Source of the DNA: Galliscardovia ingluviei
Lineage (GTDB): Bacteria; Actinomycetota; Actinomycetes; Actinomycetales; Bifidobacteriaceae
Assembly (NCBI RefSeq): GCF_014635685.1
Contig: NZ_BMDH01000001.1
Span: 496,001-560,000 of the forward strand
Length of the DNA: 64,000 bases
Reading direction: 5' to 3'
How positions within the stretch are numbered: the first letter of the stretch is position 1; the number at the start of each line of letters is the position of its first letter. Shown here in pieces: positions 18,452 to 26,513 of this stretch. Made by a program: the position numbers and the translations under genes. The notes beneath the pieces are model-generated. The model was not told where the DNA came from and made no database searches. It saw only the letters and a list, made by a program, of their open reading frames with translations.

Positions 18452-18889
18452 ATGCAGTCGTTTATCAAGAGAGATGGGAAACCTCGTATAGACTGGCCAG
18501 CAACCACGCATCCGATAGGCGACCAGATTCTTGATCACGTTCTATATGGGGATAGAAAGCGTAATATTGGTGGGCATCTGCATGGTCAGGGTATTGTTGG
18601 CAAACGGGAATTTTCTGAAAGCTGGGATGCTACGCGTATTAAGCGTTCGATAGCGCAAGTGATGGAACGTCCATTATGGGTAAGGAAAGCTGCTCACGAG
18701 TTTAGACCTACAACATTTGGTGCTGAAATTGATGGTGTGCAAATTGAAGTAAAAGCATTCTTGTATCAAGGTCGTTATGTTATTGAGCGTGCATACCCTG
18801 TTGGTGGTGAGGGCGTTATTATGAATATGAAAAATGGTGATAAAATCGAGGTAAAGAAGTCACGTGCTAAAGTTTGGATTGGAGCATGA
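18452..18889 (+). CDS. EndoU-type nuclease domain protein (orphan toxin tip)
   Basis: A protein of about 145 residues from the ATG at 18452. It resembles the bacterial EndoU RNase domain found as C-terminal toxin of polymorphic and contact-dependent toxins. The features are ILDHVLYGDRKRNIGGHLHGQG with His residues and the GGH pattern, a middle WDATRIKRSIAQVMERP, and the end IEVKAFLYQGRYVIERAYPV, where EndoU proteins have a strand followed by TAYP. There is no signal peptide, no secretion or repeat domain, and no good ribosome site. The frame opens at 18278 after a stop. It may therefore be a detached toxin tip or a fragment of a longer gene. It overlaps the next gene by one base, the usual toxin-immunity arrangement. 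Confidence 0.6.
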   Translation: MQSFIKRDGKPRIDWPATTHPIGDQILDHVLYGDRKRNIGGHLHGQGIVGKREFSESWDATRIKRSIAQVMERPLWVRKAAHEFRPTTFGAEIDGVQIEVKAFLYQGRYVIERAYPVGGEGVIMNMKNGDKIEVKKSRAKVWIGA

Positions 18890-19197
18890 TGAGTAATAAT
18901 TATGATACTGCATCTGTTATTGCTTTCATGGAGCTTGTTGATGAATGCGTTGATGTGGCAGCTTCGTTCTCTGATGAAACTGATAAAAAGTTTGATACTG
19001 AACTAGCGCGAGATCAAGCGGAAGCTGGTGAGGGTGATGGGGCGATAATGGATATCATCATCTATGCTCAAGATCATCCTCAGTTGTATGATTTATTGCC
19101 CGCTGCTTTGTATGAAGAAGTTCGGAAGAACGATTACCTTAAAGATCGTTTGCATGTTTTTGCGGACTACCTATTTGAGCATGAGCCGAAACGATAA
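18889..19197 (+). CDS. Candidate immunity protein for the EndoU toxin
   Basis: A small acidic protein of 102 residues (start MSNNYDTASVIAFMELVDEC) with predicted helices and no membrane span. I do not recognise the family. Function is inferred from position: its ATG overlaps the stop of the EndoU gene, with GGAG just upstream. It is acidic as many nuclease immunity proteins are, and a terminator-like hairpin follows. A second ATG three bases earlier is possible. Confidence 0.5.
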   Translation: MSNNYDTASVIAFMELVDECVDVAASFSDETDKKFDTELARDQAEAGEGDGAIMDIIIYAQDHPQLYDLLPAALYEEVRKNDYLKDRLHVFADYLFEHEPKR

Positions 19198-19217
19198 GTA
19201 AAACAGTAATCCTTAAC

Positions 19218-19264
19218 AGTTGAGCCCACAGTGTGTGAGATACGCATTGTGGGCTCAACTTTTA
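19218..19264 (+). terminator. Terminator-like hairpin after the toxin/immunity pair
   Basis: A perfect 13-bp inverted repeat, AGTTGAGCCCACA (19218-19230) and TGTGGGCTCAACT (19248-19260), with a 17-base loop and followed by TTTAC. It closes the EndoU/immunity unit 20 bp after the stop codon. Confidence 0.75.
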
Positions 19265-19289
19265 CTACCAGGAGTAGAAAGGAATACGA

Positions 19290-19784
19290 TTGGATAATCA
19301 AGAACCAGAAGAAGAGCAGACAGAACCAACCACAGGCGAACATAGTGAGAGTCAAACAGACCAAGAAGCATCCACGCCACCGTGGGAGCGTGACGGCGTG
19401 GACTTCGACCCTGCTAAAGCGTGGAATCTTATTCAGAACTTGCGTGCTGATAACGCCAAAATCAAAGAAATGAACGATAGTTATAAATTGCAGTTGAAAA
19501 CCTATGAGGATGAGAAACTCAGTGAGACAGAGCGGTTGCAACGTGATCTTGAAGAGGCGCATCAGGCTATCGCGAATTATAAGAAGGAACAAGTTTGGGT
19601 GTCTATTAAGCAAGCCCACCCTATCCTTACTGATGAAGACAAGGCGCTTATTGGTGAGGGAAGTGAAGAAGAGATGACTGTGCGTGCTGCAAAGCTTGCG
19701 GCACGACTCGAACAAGCTCAGGCAGCATTACGAGAAGCAGCAGTACAACCCATACGTCATCCACATATGAACCGCACCCCGTGA
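19290..19784 (+). CDS. Phage capsid scaffolding-like protein, 3' end fused into the CRISPR array
   Basis: A 164-residue acidic, helical protein. It has a Glu/Gln/Thr-rich N-terminus, then PWERDGVDFDPAKAWNLIQNLR, and a long coiled-coil-like helix (about 50-110). This architecture is typical of phage minor-structural/scaffolding proteins of the DUF4355 kind, though no phage gene lies beside it. It starts with TTG after AAAGGA. The last codons, NRTP and TGA, are made from the truncated terminal CRISPR repeat, so the natural C-terminus is probably lost. I regard it as a prophage leftover. Function is uncertain. Confidence 0.5.
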   Translation: MDNQEPEEEQTEPTTGEHSESQTDQEASTPPWERDGVDFDPAKAWNLIQNLRADNAKIKEMNDSYKLQLKTYEDEKLSETERLQRDLEEAHQAIANYKKEQVWVSIKQAHPILTDEDKALIGEGSEEEMTVRAAKLAARLEQAQAALREAAVQPIRHPHMNRTP

Positions 19785-20804
19785 GGGGTGCGACCTTACA
19801 AACGGTGAAGCGAGTGAATGCTGAGTTATTTCAATTCACGCACCCCGTGAGGGGTGCGACGTTACAAACACACGTCATGTGGTGGCGTGGTTACATTTCA
19901 ATTCACGCACCCCGTGAGGGGTGCGACAAGCCAAGAACAAATAATCAAACAACTTTGCGAAATTTCAATTCACGCACCCCGTGAGGGGTGCGACCATGGC
20001 ATACGATTAGTAATAATGTCTATAAGCGTATTTCAATTCACGCACCCCGTGAGGGGTGCGACAAACGCACTAAACGAATGAAGGCGTTACCGTCAAATTT
20101 CAATTCACGCACCCCGTGAGGGGTGCGACGACCTTCAAGCGCCGCGCATGAGCTCACGTGTGGTATTTCAATTCACGCACCCCGTGAGGGGTGCGACACG
20201 GGTATGTCATACGGAGTGCCTAACCACTTTTATTTCGATTCACGCACCCCGTGAGGAGTGCGACCGATAAAAATGCGAGTGAGCGCACGCTTAAGTGTTA
20301 TTTCGATTCACGCACCCCGTGAGTAGTGCGACAGAGTCGTAAATCACCACTCGTAGTACCAAATGTATTTCGATTCACGCACCCCGTGAGGAGTGCGACC
20401 TGCCCTATGTGCGTGAGTTCGCTTGCCATGTTTGATTTCGATTCACGCACCCCGTGAGGAGTGCGACAAAGTCGTCCACTACGTTTGCCCAATCGTCAAA
20501 CATTTCGATTCACGCACCCCGTGAGGAGTGCGACTTCAATACTGTTGGCGGCGTTTTGCATGTGCTGTGATTTCGATTCACGCACCCCGTGAGGAGTGCG
20601 ACGCCAGAATGCGGCACTGGTTTACCATCAAGCACAATTTCGATTCACGCACCCCGTGAGGGGTGCGACGATTGTGGAGTTAAAGATGCGCTTTCCTCGT
20701 TCAATATTTCAATTCACGCACCCCGTGAGGGGTGCGACTTTGACGACCTGAAAACACGCACCACTGTCATCATTTCAATTCACGCACCCCGTGAGGGGTG
20801 CGAC
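19773..20804 (-). CRISPR. Type I-C CRISPR array, 15 spacers
   Basis: There are fifteen full 33-bp repeats and one truncated repeat (19773-19794), with spacers of 33-36 bp. Full repeats start at 19828, 19895, 19962, 20030, 20097, 20165, 20232, 20300, 20367, 20435, 20502, 20570, 20637, 20706 and 20772. In crRNA orientation (minus strand) the repeat begins GTCGCACCCC, has the loop TCAC, then GGGGTGC and the handle GTGAATTGAAAT; the stem is GCACCCC/GGGGTGC. This is the I-C class repeat. The degenerate repeat at the low-coordinate end and cas2 at the other end put the leader at 20805 upward. Repeats 20232-20602 carry two substitutions (see findings). Spacer sources are unknown. Confidence 0.98.
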
Positions 20805-21157
20805 CGCATAGATGGACAAATTATCCACTATACGAGCACATATTATGCCATATGTGACGAATAATTTCCACGAGGAAGCATAAATACTACTTCCTTGTTT
20901 ATGTTGTCCTTATATCTCACTCTGAAATTATCAAACAACGATTGCAATAATGAACAAACAACGTCGGCGAATACCAAAATATGCTTTTATCTGGTGCGAA
21001 CACTCCGTGTATTGATGAGTACTTGCGGTTCGCATAGGTTCTTAGCAAGAAGTTTATGGTAACACTTAGGGGCATTCGCAGCATTTCCAATTCGCATTGC
21101 ATGCATAATTTCGTACCCACATATAACTATGCATTATGCCCCGCTATGCACCTACGT
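20805..21157 (-). promoter_or_regulatory. CRISPR leader region between cas2 and the array
   Basis: 353 bp without a gene, placed directly before the newest repeat in the direction of transcription. It is AT-rich near the array. An inverted repeat CACATAT/ATATGTG (20837-20856) lies 33 bp from the first repeat, and a second, AGGAAG/CTTCCT (20873-20895), is further out. Leaders carry the array promoter and sites used by Cas1-Cas2 for polarised insertion. The exact promoter could not be fixed. Confidence 0.65.
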
Positions 21158-21448
21158 CTAAATAATCAACACCTCATCTAAGGGGTGATGAGTCTGCCTA
21201 CCGTAGTGGCTTACTTTTGTTGAATATTTGCTGCCTAAATTATAGAACCTGATACTGTCTTTTTCGCTATCTATTATTTCCAACAGTTCGTGAATCAACT
21301 CCAGCTTTTGGGATGACGTAATTTCGCATTCAAATACGCTTTGCTGCACGCGTTGCCCGTATTTTGTACAGGCTTTTGCAACATTGCGCAGCCGACGTTT
21401 TCCTTGTGCAGTTTCAGTATTAACATCATAGGTTACTAAAACGAGCAT
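21158..21448 (-). CDS. cas2: CRISPR adaptation endonuclease Cas2
   Basis: 96 residues from the ATG at 21448 (MLVLVTYDVNTETAQGKRRL), preceded by GGAG at a good distance. The frame opens 11 codons earlier without a ribosome site. LVTYDVNTE carries the catalytic Asp at the end of strand 1, and QQSVFECEIT is the second conserved strand. It forms the integrase core with Cas1. It is the last cas gene, 110 bp after cas1, and faces the leader. Confidence 0.96.
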   Translation of the reverse strand: MLVLVTYDVNTETAQGKRRLRNVAKACTKYGQRVQQSVFECEITSSQKLELIHELLEIIDSEKDSIRFYNLGSKYSTKVSHYGRQTHHPLDEVLII

Positions 21449-21558
21449 GTTACTCTCCAACCAAGGTGTGGAATTGTGCAAAAGTACAACATAGTTTGAA
21501 AGTATTCAGCAATACCTTCTTGCTCAATTTTCTCAAACACTCAGTGCATCGTGTATCT

Positions 21559-22590
21559 TTATTTCCACAAAAATGGCGGGTATGCATCTAGATCACCTCG
21601 AATTGTTCGTGCTAAGAGCAGTGCTTGAGTATAGGGAAGCAGTCCCCAAGAGATTTTCTCTTGTAAAAATGGGTGAGTAATAGTTTCTTGCTTTCTCTTT
21701 TCCCATGCTGTAAGTACAGTTTTTCGCCCCAGCTCGCTAAGCAAGACACTTCCATTTTCTTGTGTCTCAAAATGTTTATATTGAATAACTCCTGTATTCA
21801 CCAAGGTTAGCGCAAATCGATCGGCAAGACATGGACGTAATTCTTCCATTACATCAAGCGATAATGATGCTCTTCCAGGTCTATCTGTATGCATAAAACC
21901 AGCATAAGGATCTAATCCAACGCCATGAAGCGCACTTGCACAGCTTGACTGTAGGAGTACGTAAATGAAGGAAAGTAGCGCATTCATGGGATCTAATGGA
22001 GGTCTGCGGCTTCGTTCTGTGAAATAAAAATGTTCTTTATCTCTCAAAATGAGATCATCAAATGTTGCAAAATATTCGTGCGCTGCGAGACCTTCTATAC
22101 CACGCAACTGATCAATGGATTCGCAGTCTTTTAGAGCAGTAAGTAGTTTTTGCAGTGTTGCACTGGTATGTTGTAAACGCTCTACATTAACACGTAGTTC
22201 ATGGTCTCTTTTTGTACGTTCAACAACCCATCGAGCATTGTAAATTTTTCCAGTAATAAATGACTGTGCGTATGGTAATGCCATTTCAGGAGCGCTGCTA
22301 ATGGCAAACTGCTCTTTACGTAAGATAATATTGCGCTGATGTTCTCCTAGTACTGAGCAAAGATAGCGTCCAGTTGGTTTGAAAAACGACAATTGTACGC
22401 CAAACTCACAGCAAGCTCCCATTAAAGCTGGAGAAGCTCCTTTGTAAGAGAAACATAGAATCGCATCTAAAGATCGCAAGGGGATAGAGGCAAGTGTGCG
22501 TTCCTCTTGCTTGACTACCACATTGTCTTGGTGCAAGGTTAGATAGGTATTTTCACTCAGTATGAAGAGCGTTCGTAATAATTGTTTCAT
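21559..22590 (-). CDS. cas1: CRISPR integrase Cas1 (type I-C)
   Basis: 343 residues, the usual I-C length. Visible metal-binding landmarks are GIEGLAAHEYF (Glu), then LHGVGLDPYAGFMHTDRPGRASLSLDVMEELRP with the His and the acidic residue. It inserts new spacers at the leader end with Cas2, and Cas4 trims the prespacers. The ribosome site is weak (GAGAA). A 168-bp gap separates it from cas4, whereas in compact I-C operons these genes touch. Confidence 0.97.
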   Translation of the reverse strand: MKQLLRTLFILSENTYLTLHQDNVVVKQEERTLASIPLRSLDAILCFSYKGASPALMGACCEFGVQLSFFKPTGRYLCSVLGEHQRNIILRKEQFAISSAPEMALPYAQSFITGKIYNARWVVERTKRDHELRVNVERLQHTSATLQKLLTALKDCESIDQLRGIEGLAAHEYFATFDDLILRDKEHFYFTERSRRPPLDPMNALLSFIYVLLQSSCASALHGVGLDPYAGFMHTDRPGRASLSLDVMEELRPCLADRFALTLVNTGVIQYKHFETQENGSVLLSELGRKTVLTAWEKRKQETITHPFLQEKISWGLLPYTQALLLARTIRGDLDAYPPFLWK

Positions 22591-22758
22591 ATTGTTCTCG
22601 AATCTGGCTTGTTACAAAAGGTCGGTAACAGTAATACGGATCTCTTGTAATTGATTTGCTCAAGGGAATTTAAGGACCTAGTTTTTGCATCCATTACATA
22701 TGTGTGGGCGCTATTTATGGGTAAAAAAGAGAACCTGTTCTGCTGCTATTAGGCAATG

Positions 22759-23442
22759 CTACTGGTTGATAGTTTGCTGAATATACGCTTTTGCGCTTGT
22801 TGAATTCAACATTTTGGGTTGGCATATGTCAAGTAGTGAACATGATTTGCAACGTGGACGAAACTTTGCTTTGGGAGTGTAGCCTCTGTTGAAGTAGTCG
22901 TGCATTTGCTTGCAGTATTGTTGCACTTGTTCACGCAGTTCAGTATTGAATGTAACAATTTCTCGTCGTTTTGTGTGTTGATAGAAAAGCGAACCCTCAG
23001 GTACGTCACAGGAAAGCATGTATTCTAGGCACATTGCTTCTGCACATAGTTGTAGACGATCGGCGTCGATTTCCTTAGGTTTACCATGCTTGTATTCAAC
23101 AGGGTAGGGAATCCACGAACCTTGCCGTTTTGACAAATGTATGCCGTGTGGATTGCTGTGAAATTCCACAACATCACATATACCGCTAATCCCAAGTATG
23201 GGATTGAACACGCGTAAACTGCGTAAGATAAGAGTATTGCCGCGAGATTCTGATTGCTGATAATCATCGACACGTTCATGTTCAATAGACCCCGCTGTAG
23301 TGAGGTAATTATCAATCCATTGCTGCTCAATATGGATAAGAGCCCATTGTCGTGCACAGAATGCGTAGTGCTGTATTCCGGAAAGTTGAAGCCACTCATC
23401 TTCGCTGTATGATGTTGAAATATGTACGTTTGGCACTTCCAT
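22759..23442 (-). CDS. cas4: CRISPR prespacer-processing nuclease Cas4
   Basis: 227 residues of the RecB-like Cas4 family. The pattern is one Cys near the start (QHYAFCARQW), then SGICDVVEF and YPVEYKHGKPK (the D and E-x-K nuclease residues), and a C-terminal cluster RCKSCSLLDIC. Together the four cysteines bind an Fe-S cluster. Cas4 defines PAM and length of prespacers. The ribosome site is weak. A 245-bp non-coding gap separates it from cas7, unusually long for this operon type. Confidence 0.95.
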   Translation of the reverse strand: MEVPNVHISTSYSEDEWLQLSGIQHYAFCARQWALIHIEQQWIDNYLTTAGSIEHERVDDYQQSESRGNTLILRSLRVFNPILGISGICDVVEFHSNPHGIHLSKRQGSWIPYPVEYKHGKPKEIDADRLQLCAEAMCLEYMLSCDVPEGSLFYQHTKRREIVTFNTELREQVQQYCKQMHDYFNRGYTPKAKFRPRCKSCSLLDICQPKMLNSTSAKAYIQQTINQ

Positions 23443-23687
23443 TTTGCCAACTTTCTTCGTTGAAAGCGAGAGTAATATTTGTAATACAATTGGCAGGGCT
23501 ACAGCATTGAAGACTCAGCCAAATGACTACAAAGTGTACGTACGAATTGCACACTCAGCAGGCCTGAAAACTCATCAACAATCATTACATATTAAGCTAG
23601 CAATTAACTACTCATCACCGTGCTATAAGTATGTTTTCAGAGCGTATCAGGCCTACTGGGTTTATCTTCTATTGATGAAGGAGAGCG

Positions 23688-24539
23688 TTATTTGCCTTCG
23701 ATAATCTCATAATGAAGTCCAGGTATAGTTGATTCATCAACAGTAACCGTGCCTTCATCATCAATATGTACAGCGCGATGTACACGAGCTGAGGAATACT
23801 GACCTGATCGGTCATTGTGCTCAAACCAGACAACAGCTATCACTTCCATAGATCCCGCAGGGCGAGCAGAGCTTTCATCATTTTCAAAAATAGTAAGCAG
23901 GGCTTCCTTGACCTTTTGAGCGTCAGCATCACTGAAACCAGTTAAACTTGACAACTGAGTGTTGATAGAGCCATACGTAGCATACACAGCACTTCCTGAA
24001 ATGCGGTATTTGAATCCCATGGTATCTGCGGATTTTTTACCAGTATCAGTAGTTTCACTATTTACCGACTTTGTGATTTCTATGTCATCGATAGCTACTG
24101 GTTTGAGGGAGAATGCTGGCTGAATACTTACCGGTCCGCGCACGCCCAGTGAAACTGCATCACTGTCTTTAGTACCTTTTGCTTTATACGCGAATACTTG
24201 TCCAAATGCACGCACATCGAACCATTGCTTGCATACGTGATGATACATGGTGGTTTTATTATTTGACTCGTCTTTGTCAAGCGATTGCTTGAAAGTATTG
24301 AAGCGATCAGATAGTGAACGTTCCCCGTCATCAGAGCGTTCTTCTGCTTGTACAAAAATGCGTTCACCAGCGTCCTGTAAACGGTTGCGTAATTTGCGCT
24401 TTAATGCTACATCTGATACTTCTCCAAGGCCGCTGCCAATAGTGCGTGGGCGATTGCCGTTTAGAGGGTCACCGTTAGGGTTAGCATTTTGTACACGGAA
24501 TACTAATGCAAAGTCGATTTTATGGGTAAGAGTTTCCAT
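23688..24539 (-). CDS. cas7: Cascade backbone protein Cas7 (Csd2, type I-C)
   Basis: 283 residues. The N-terminus KIDFALVFRVQNANPNGDPL is diagnostic for Csd2/Cas7c. VKQ-type RNA-contact loops and the C-terminal strand VHIDDEGTVTVDESTIPG follow. About seven copies coat the crRNA spacer and flip every sixth base. A strong AAGGAG lies before the ATG, 48 bp after cas8c. Confidence 0.96.
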   Translation of the reverse strand: METLTHKIDFALVFRVQNANPNGDPLNGNRPRTIGSGLGEVSDVALKRKLRNRLQDAGERIFVQAEERSDDGERSLSDRFNTFKQSLDKDESNNKTTMYHHVCKQWFDVRAFGQVFAYKAKGTKDSDAVSLGVRGPVSIQPAFSLKPVAIDDIEITKSVNSETTDTGKKSADTMGFKYRISGSAVYATYGSINTQLSSLTGFSDADAQKVKEALLTIFENDESSARPAGSMEVIAVVWFEHNDRSGQYSSARVHRAVHIDDEGTVTVDESTIPGLHYEIIEGK

Positions 24540-24587
24540 AGTTGCTCCTTAGTAATGTATGTAATATGGTCTTCGATTTTAACTGAA

Positions 24588-25016
24588 TTACTCTGCAGAT
24601 TCTGGATTATGTTTAGCTTCTTCGTTACTGTTTGTACTCCAACCAGCAATGTTCCTTCGCTGATGAGAATATCCCAGTAAATACAGCGCGGATAGAGCTT
24701 CATCTGATTCGTATTCTTTAGGATTAAATCTGTCCATAACTTCATCGATGGTATTGCAAATTCTTTGAGTAAAGCGTACAAGCCTTGGATTACTCTTCCC
24801 ATATTCAATATAGGGATTTATTTTATTACGTATTGTGTTATATGTTTCAAATGGGTGTGCACTGTAGTTGTTCATAAAACGCAGAGCGTTAGTGGCACGG
24901 TTTGCATTTGTGCCATTACCACGCACGTAGAGTACTCGTTCTTCAAAGCAGTCAGCGAGTGCTAGTAGCCGTCCATACAAGTAGTCCCTGTCAGTGCGTT
25001 CCTCATCGAGTGCCAT
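24588..25016 (-). CDS. cas11c: Cascade small subunit Cas11c from an internal start in cas8c
   Basis: In type I-C systems the small subunit is known to be made from an internal start in cas8. Here ATG at 25016 (codon 500 of cas8c) has AAGGGAG with six bases between it and the start. This is as good as the operon's real start sites, and gives 142 residues (MALDEERTDRDYLYGRLLAL...), mainly helical. Position, size and frame all fit Cas11c, which forms the complex's belly filament. Confidence 0.75.
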   Translation of the reverse strand: MALDEERTDRDYLYGRLLALADCFEERVLYVRGNGTNANRATNALRFMNNYSAHPFETYNTIRNKINPYIEYGKSNPRLVRFTQRICNTIDEVMDRFNPKEYESDEALSALYLLGYSHQRRNIAGWSTNSNEEAKHNPESAE

Positions 25017-26513
25017 AGTAATCTCCCTTCGATTGTTGTTATTGAGGTTGTAATACTGTTTCCATAGTCCACAAGTAACGGCTAAATCTGTCTGCCAAGT
25101 GCTCAATTTGTCGTAGGACAATGGATGTTTGACGTGATTGAATGTTTCTTCGAGTATTGCTCTAGGTACTGGTTTTGCACTAAACATGCATTCGATAAGG
25201 AGTTGTCGTGTTACGCGCTTTAACTGTTTGTAGCGCTTACTCGTTTGGTCTGCAGTGCCGAATGCTACACGGATAATATCGTCAGACGATGGTGAGCTAG
25301 TTATAATTTCACGTTTATATCCATCATCTGTTTTCTTATACCGTGGTATATCCCAAGCAATATTAGCGTGCCAGCGTGCAAGATTTTCAAGGTACTCTTT
25401 TGGTTGAAGTTCACGGTAATATCGCACACTCAGACGTCCAGTTGAAGCAGCATCAAGGATGAGTATAACTATTCTTCCTTCATGCTGGCTCATAAAATTA
25501 GGTGAATGATGCCCTTGCAGTAATTTGGCAAACTTCTTCGCAAATTCCTGATAAGTGACTTGTTGTGCTTCTTCAACAGGGTTATTTGATGTTATAAGCT
25601 GATCGGCAGCAAGCCAGCTTAGCGTAACAGGTTTAGCAATACCAGAGATTTCAGGTTCATCAACTGGTAATTGTGGCTTTGCAACCTGCCAAATTACAAT
25701 TGCTTGAGTATCGGTAATCAAACCATGCGTGCGTACAAGCCAGCGCAGTGTATTATGGATTTTTTGCGAGGTAAGCGAATCAATAGAGAGTGCTTCATCG
25801 CGGTTAGCAAATCGACCTCGGAAGGTAAAACCACTACTATCATTCGCAGATAAAACTTTGGCATTACCTGCAGTGCTCACAATATTCTTCGGGAAATTTT
25901 CCACTTGGGTATAGAAATCCTGTCCGAACATATCTTTACCAACAGCATGCCCGTGATGTGAGGAGAAAGCAATCCACTGCTCACGGATTTCAGGTTTATC
26001 AGCAATAGCTTGTATTGCAGTGTCAGGTTCCTCAATAAGGAAGGAAACACCAAGTTTATGATCTTTATCCGTGAAAGTCTCATTGAATCGTTCAGTAGCA
26101 TCTTTTGTGAGGCTATGTTGAGTAAGATACGAGTAGAGGGCATTGAGTATGGCGTTGTCACCTTTCCACTGGTTAAGCTGCTCAAGATATAATCTAGCTT
26201 TGTCTGCATCAAGAGTCGCATCCAAGTAATGTAATTGATCGCATAAAGCATGTGGCGCGGGCTTACTTGTTCTACCCATAGATGCTTCGGTGCATGGAAT
26301 AATCACTGTTTGCGTCTTGTCGAGGCGTTTGAAATTCACCAGTTCGCCTTGAAGATTAATCGTCGCTTCAAAACTGACCTTAAGCGTCATGTGATTAAGC
26401 GGCAATAATGCTTGATTCACTACATCGTCGTGGGGGTTGTCGCTTGATTCAACAAGCCCTGATGCTGGTTTAATGTGTTCGTAAGTGTTCAGAAGATTAG
26501 TCCAGATATCCAT
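24588..26513 (-). CDS. cas8c: Cascade large subunit Cas8c (Csd1)
   Basis: 641 residues from the ATG at 26513 (MDIWTNLLNTYEHIKPASGL), directly behind GGAGGAAG. The frame extends 36 codons upstream into cas5c but has no ribosome site there. Csd1 landmarks include the N-terminal region, HGHAVGKDMFGQ, and DAASTGRLSVRYYRELQPKEYLENLARWH. The large subunit recognises the TTC-type PAM and recruits Cas3. It overlaps the end of cas5c by 17 bp. The last 142 codons are likely also translated separately as Cas11c. Confidence 0.95.
   Translation of the reverse strand: MDIWTNLLNTYEHIKPASGLVESSDNPHDDVVNQALLPLNHMTLKVSFEATINLQGELVNFKRLDKTQTVIIPCTEASMGRTSKPAPHALCDQLHYLDATLDADKARLYLEQLNQWKGDNAILNALYSYLTQHSLTKDATERFNETFTDKDHKLGVSFLIEEPDTAIQAIADKPEIREQWIAFSSHHGHAVGKDMFGQDFYTQVENFPKNIVSTAGNAKVLSANDSSGFTFRGRFANRDEALSIDSLTSQKIHNTLRWLVRTHGLITDTQAIVIWQVAKPQLPVDEPEISGIAKPVTLSWLAADQLITSNNPVEEAQQVTYQEFAKKFAKLLQGHHSPNFMSQHEGRIVILILDAASTGRLSVRYYRELQPKEYLENLARWHANIAWDIPRYKKTDDGYKREIITSSPSSDDIIRVAFGTADQTSKRYKQLKRVTRQLLIECMFSAKPVPRAILEETFNHVKHPLSYDKLSTWQTDLAVTCGLWKQYYNLNNNNRREITMALDEERTDRDYLYGRLLALADCFEERVLYVRGNGTNANRATNALRFMNNYSAHPFETYNTIRNKINPYIEYGKSNPRLVRFTQRICNTIDEVMDRFNPKEYESDEALSALYLLGYSHQRRNIAGWSTNSNEEAKHNPESAE

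Noticed and set aside
19781-20864. Several short ORFs in the CRISPR array with repeated FTHPVRGAT-like or ISIHAPREGC peptides
   Set aside because: They are translations of the CRISPR repeats, not genes.
20917-21120. 67-codon minus-strand ORF in the CRISPR leader
   Set aside because: Position in the leader, no ribosome site, and no recognisable content.
23444-23704. 86-codon plus-strand ORF between cas4 and cas7
   Set aside because: Antisense to the operon, overlaps cas7, lacks a ribosome site.
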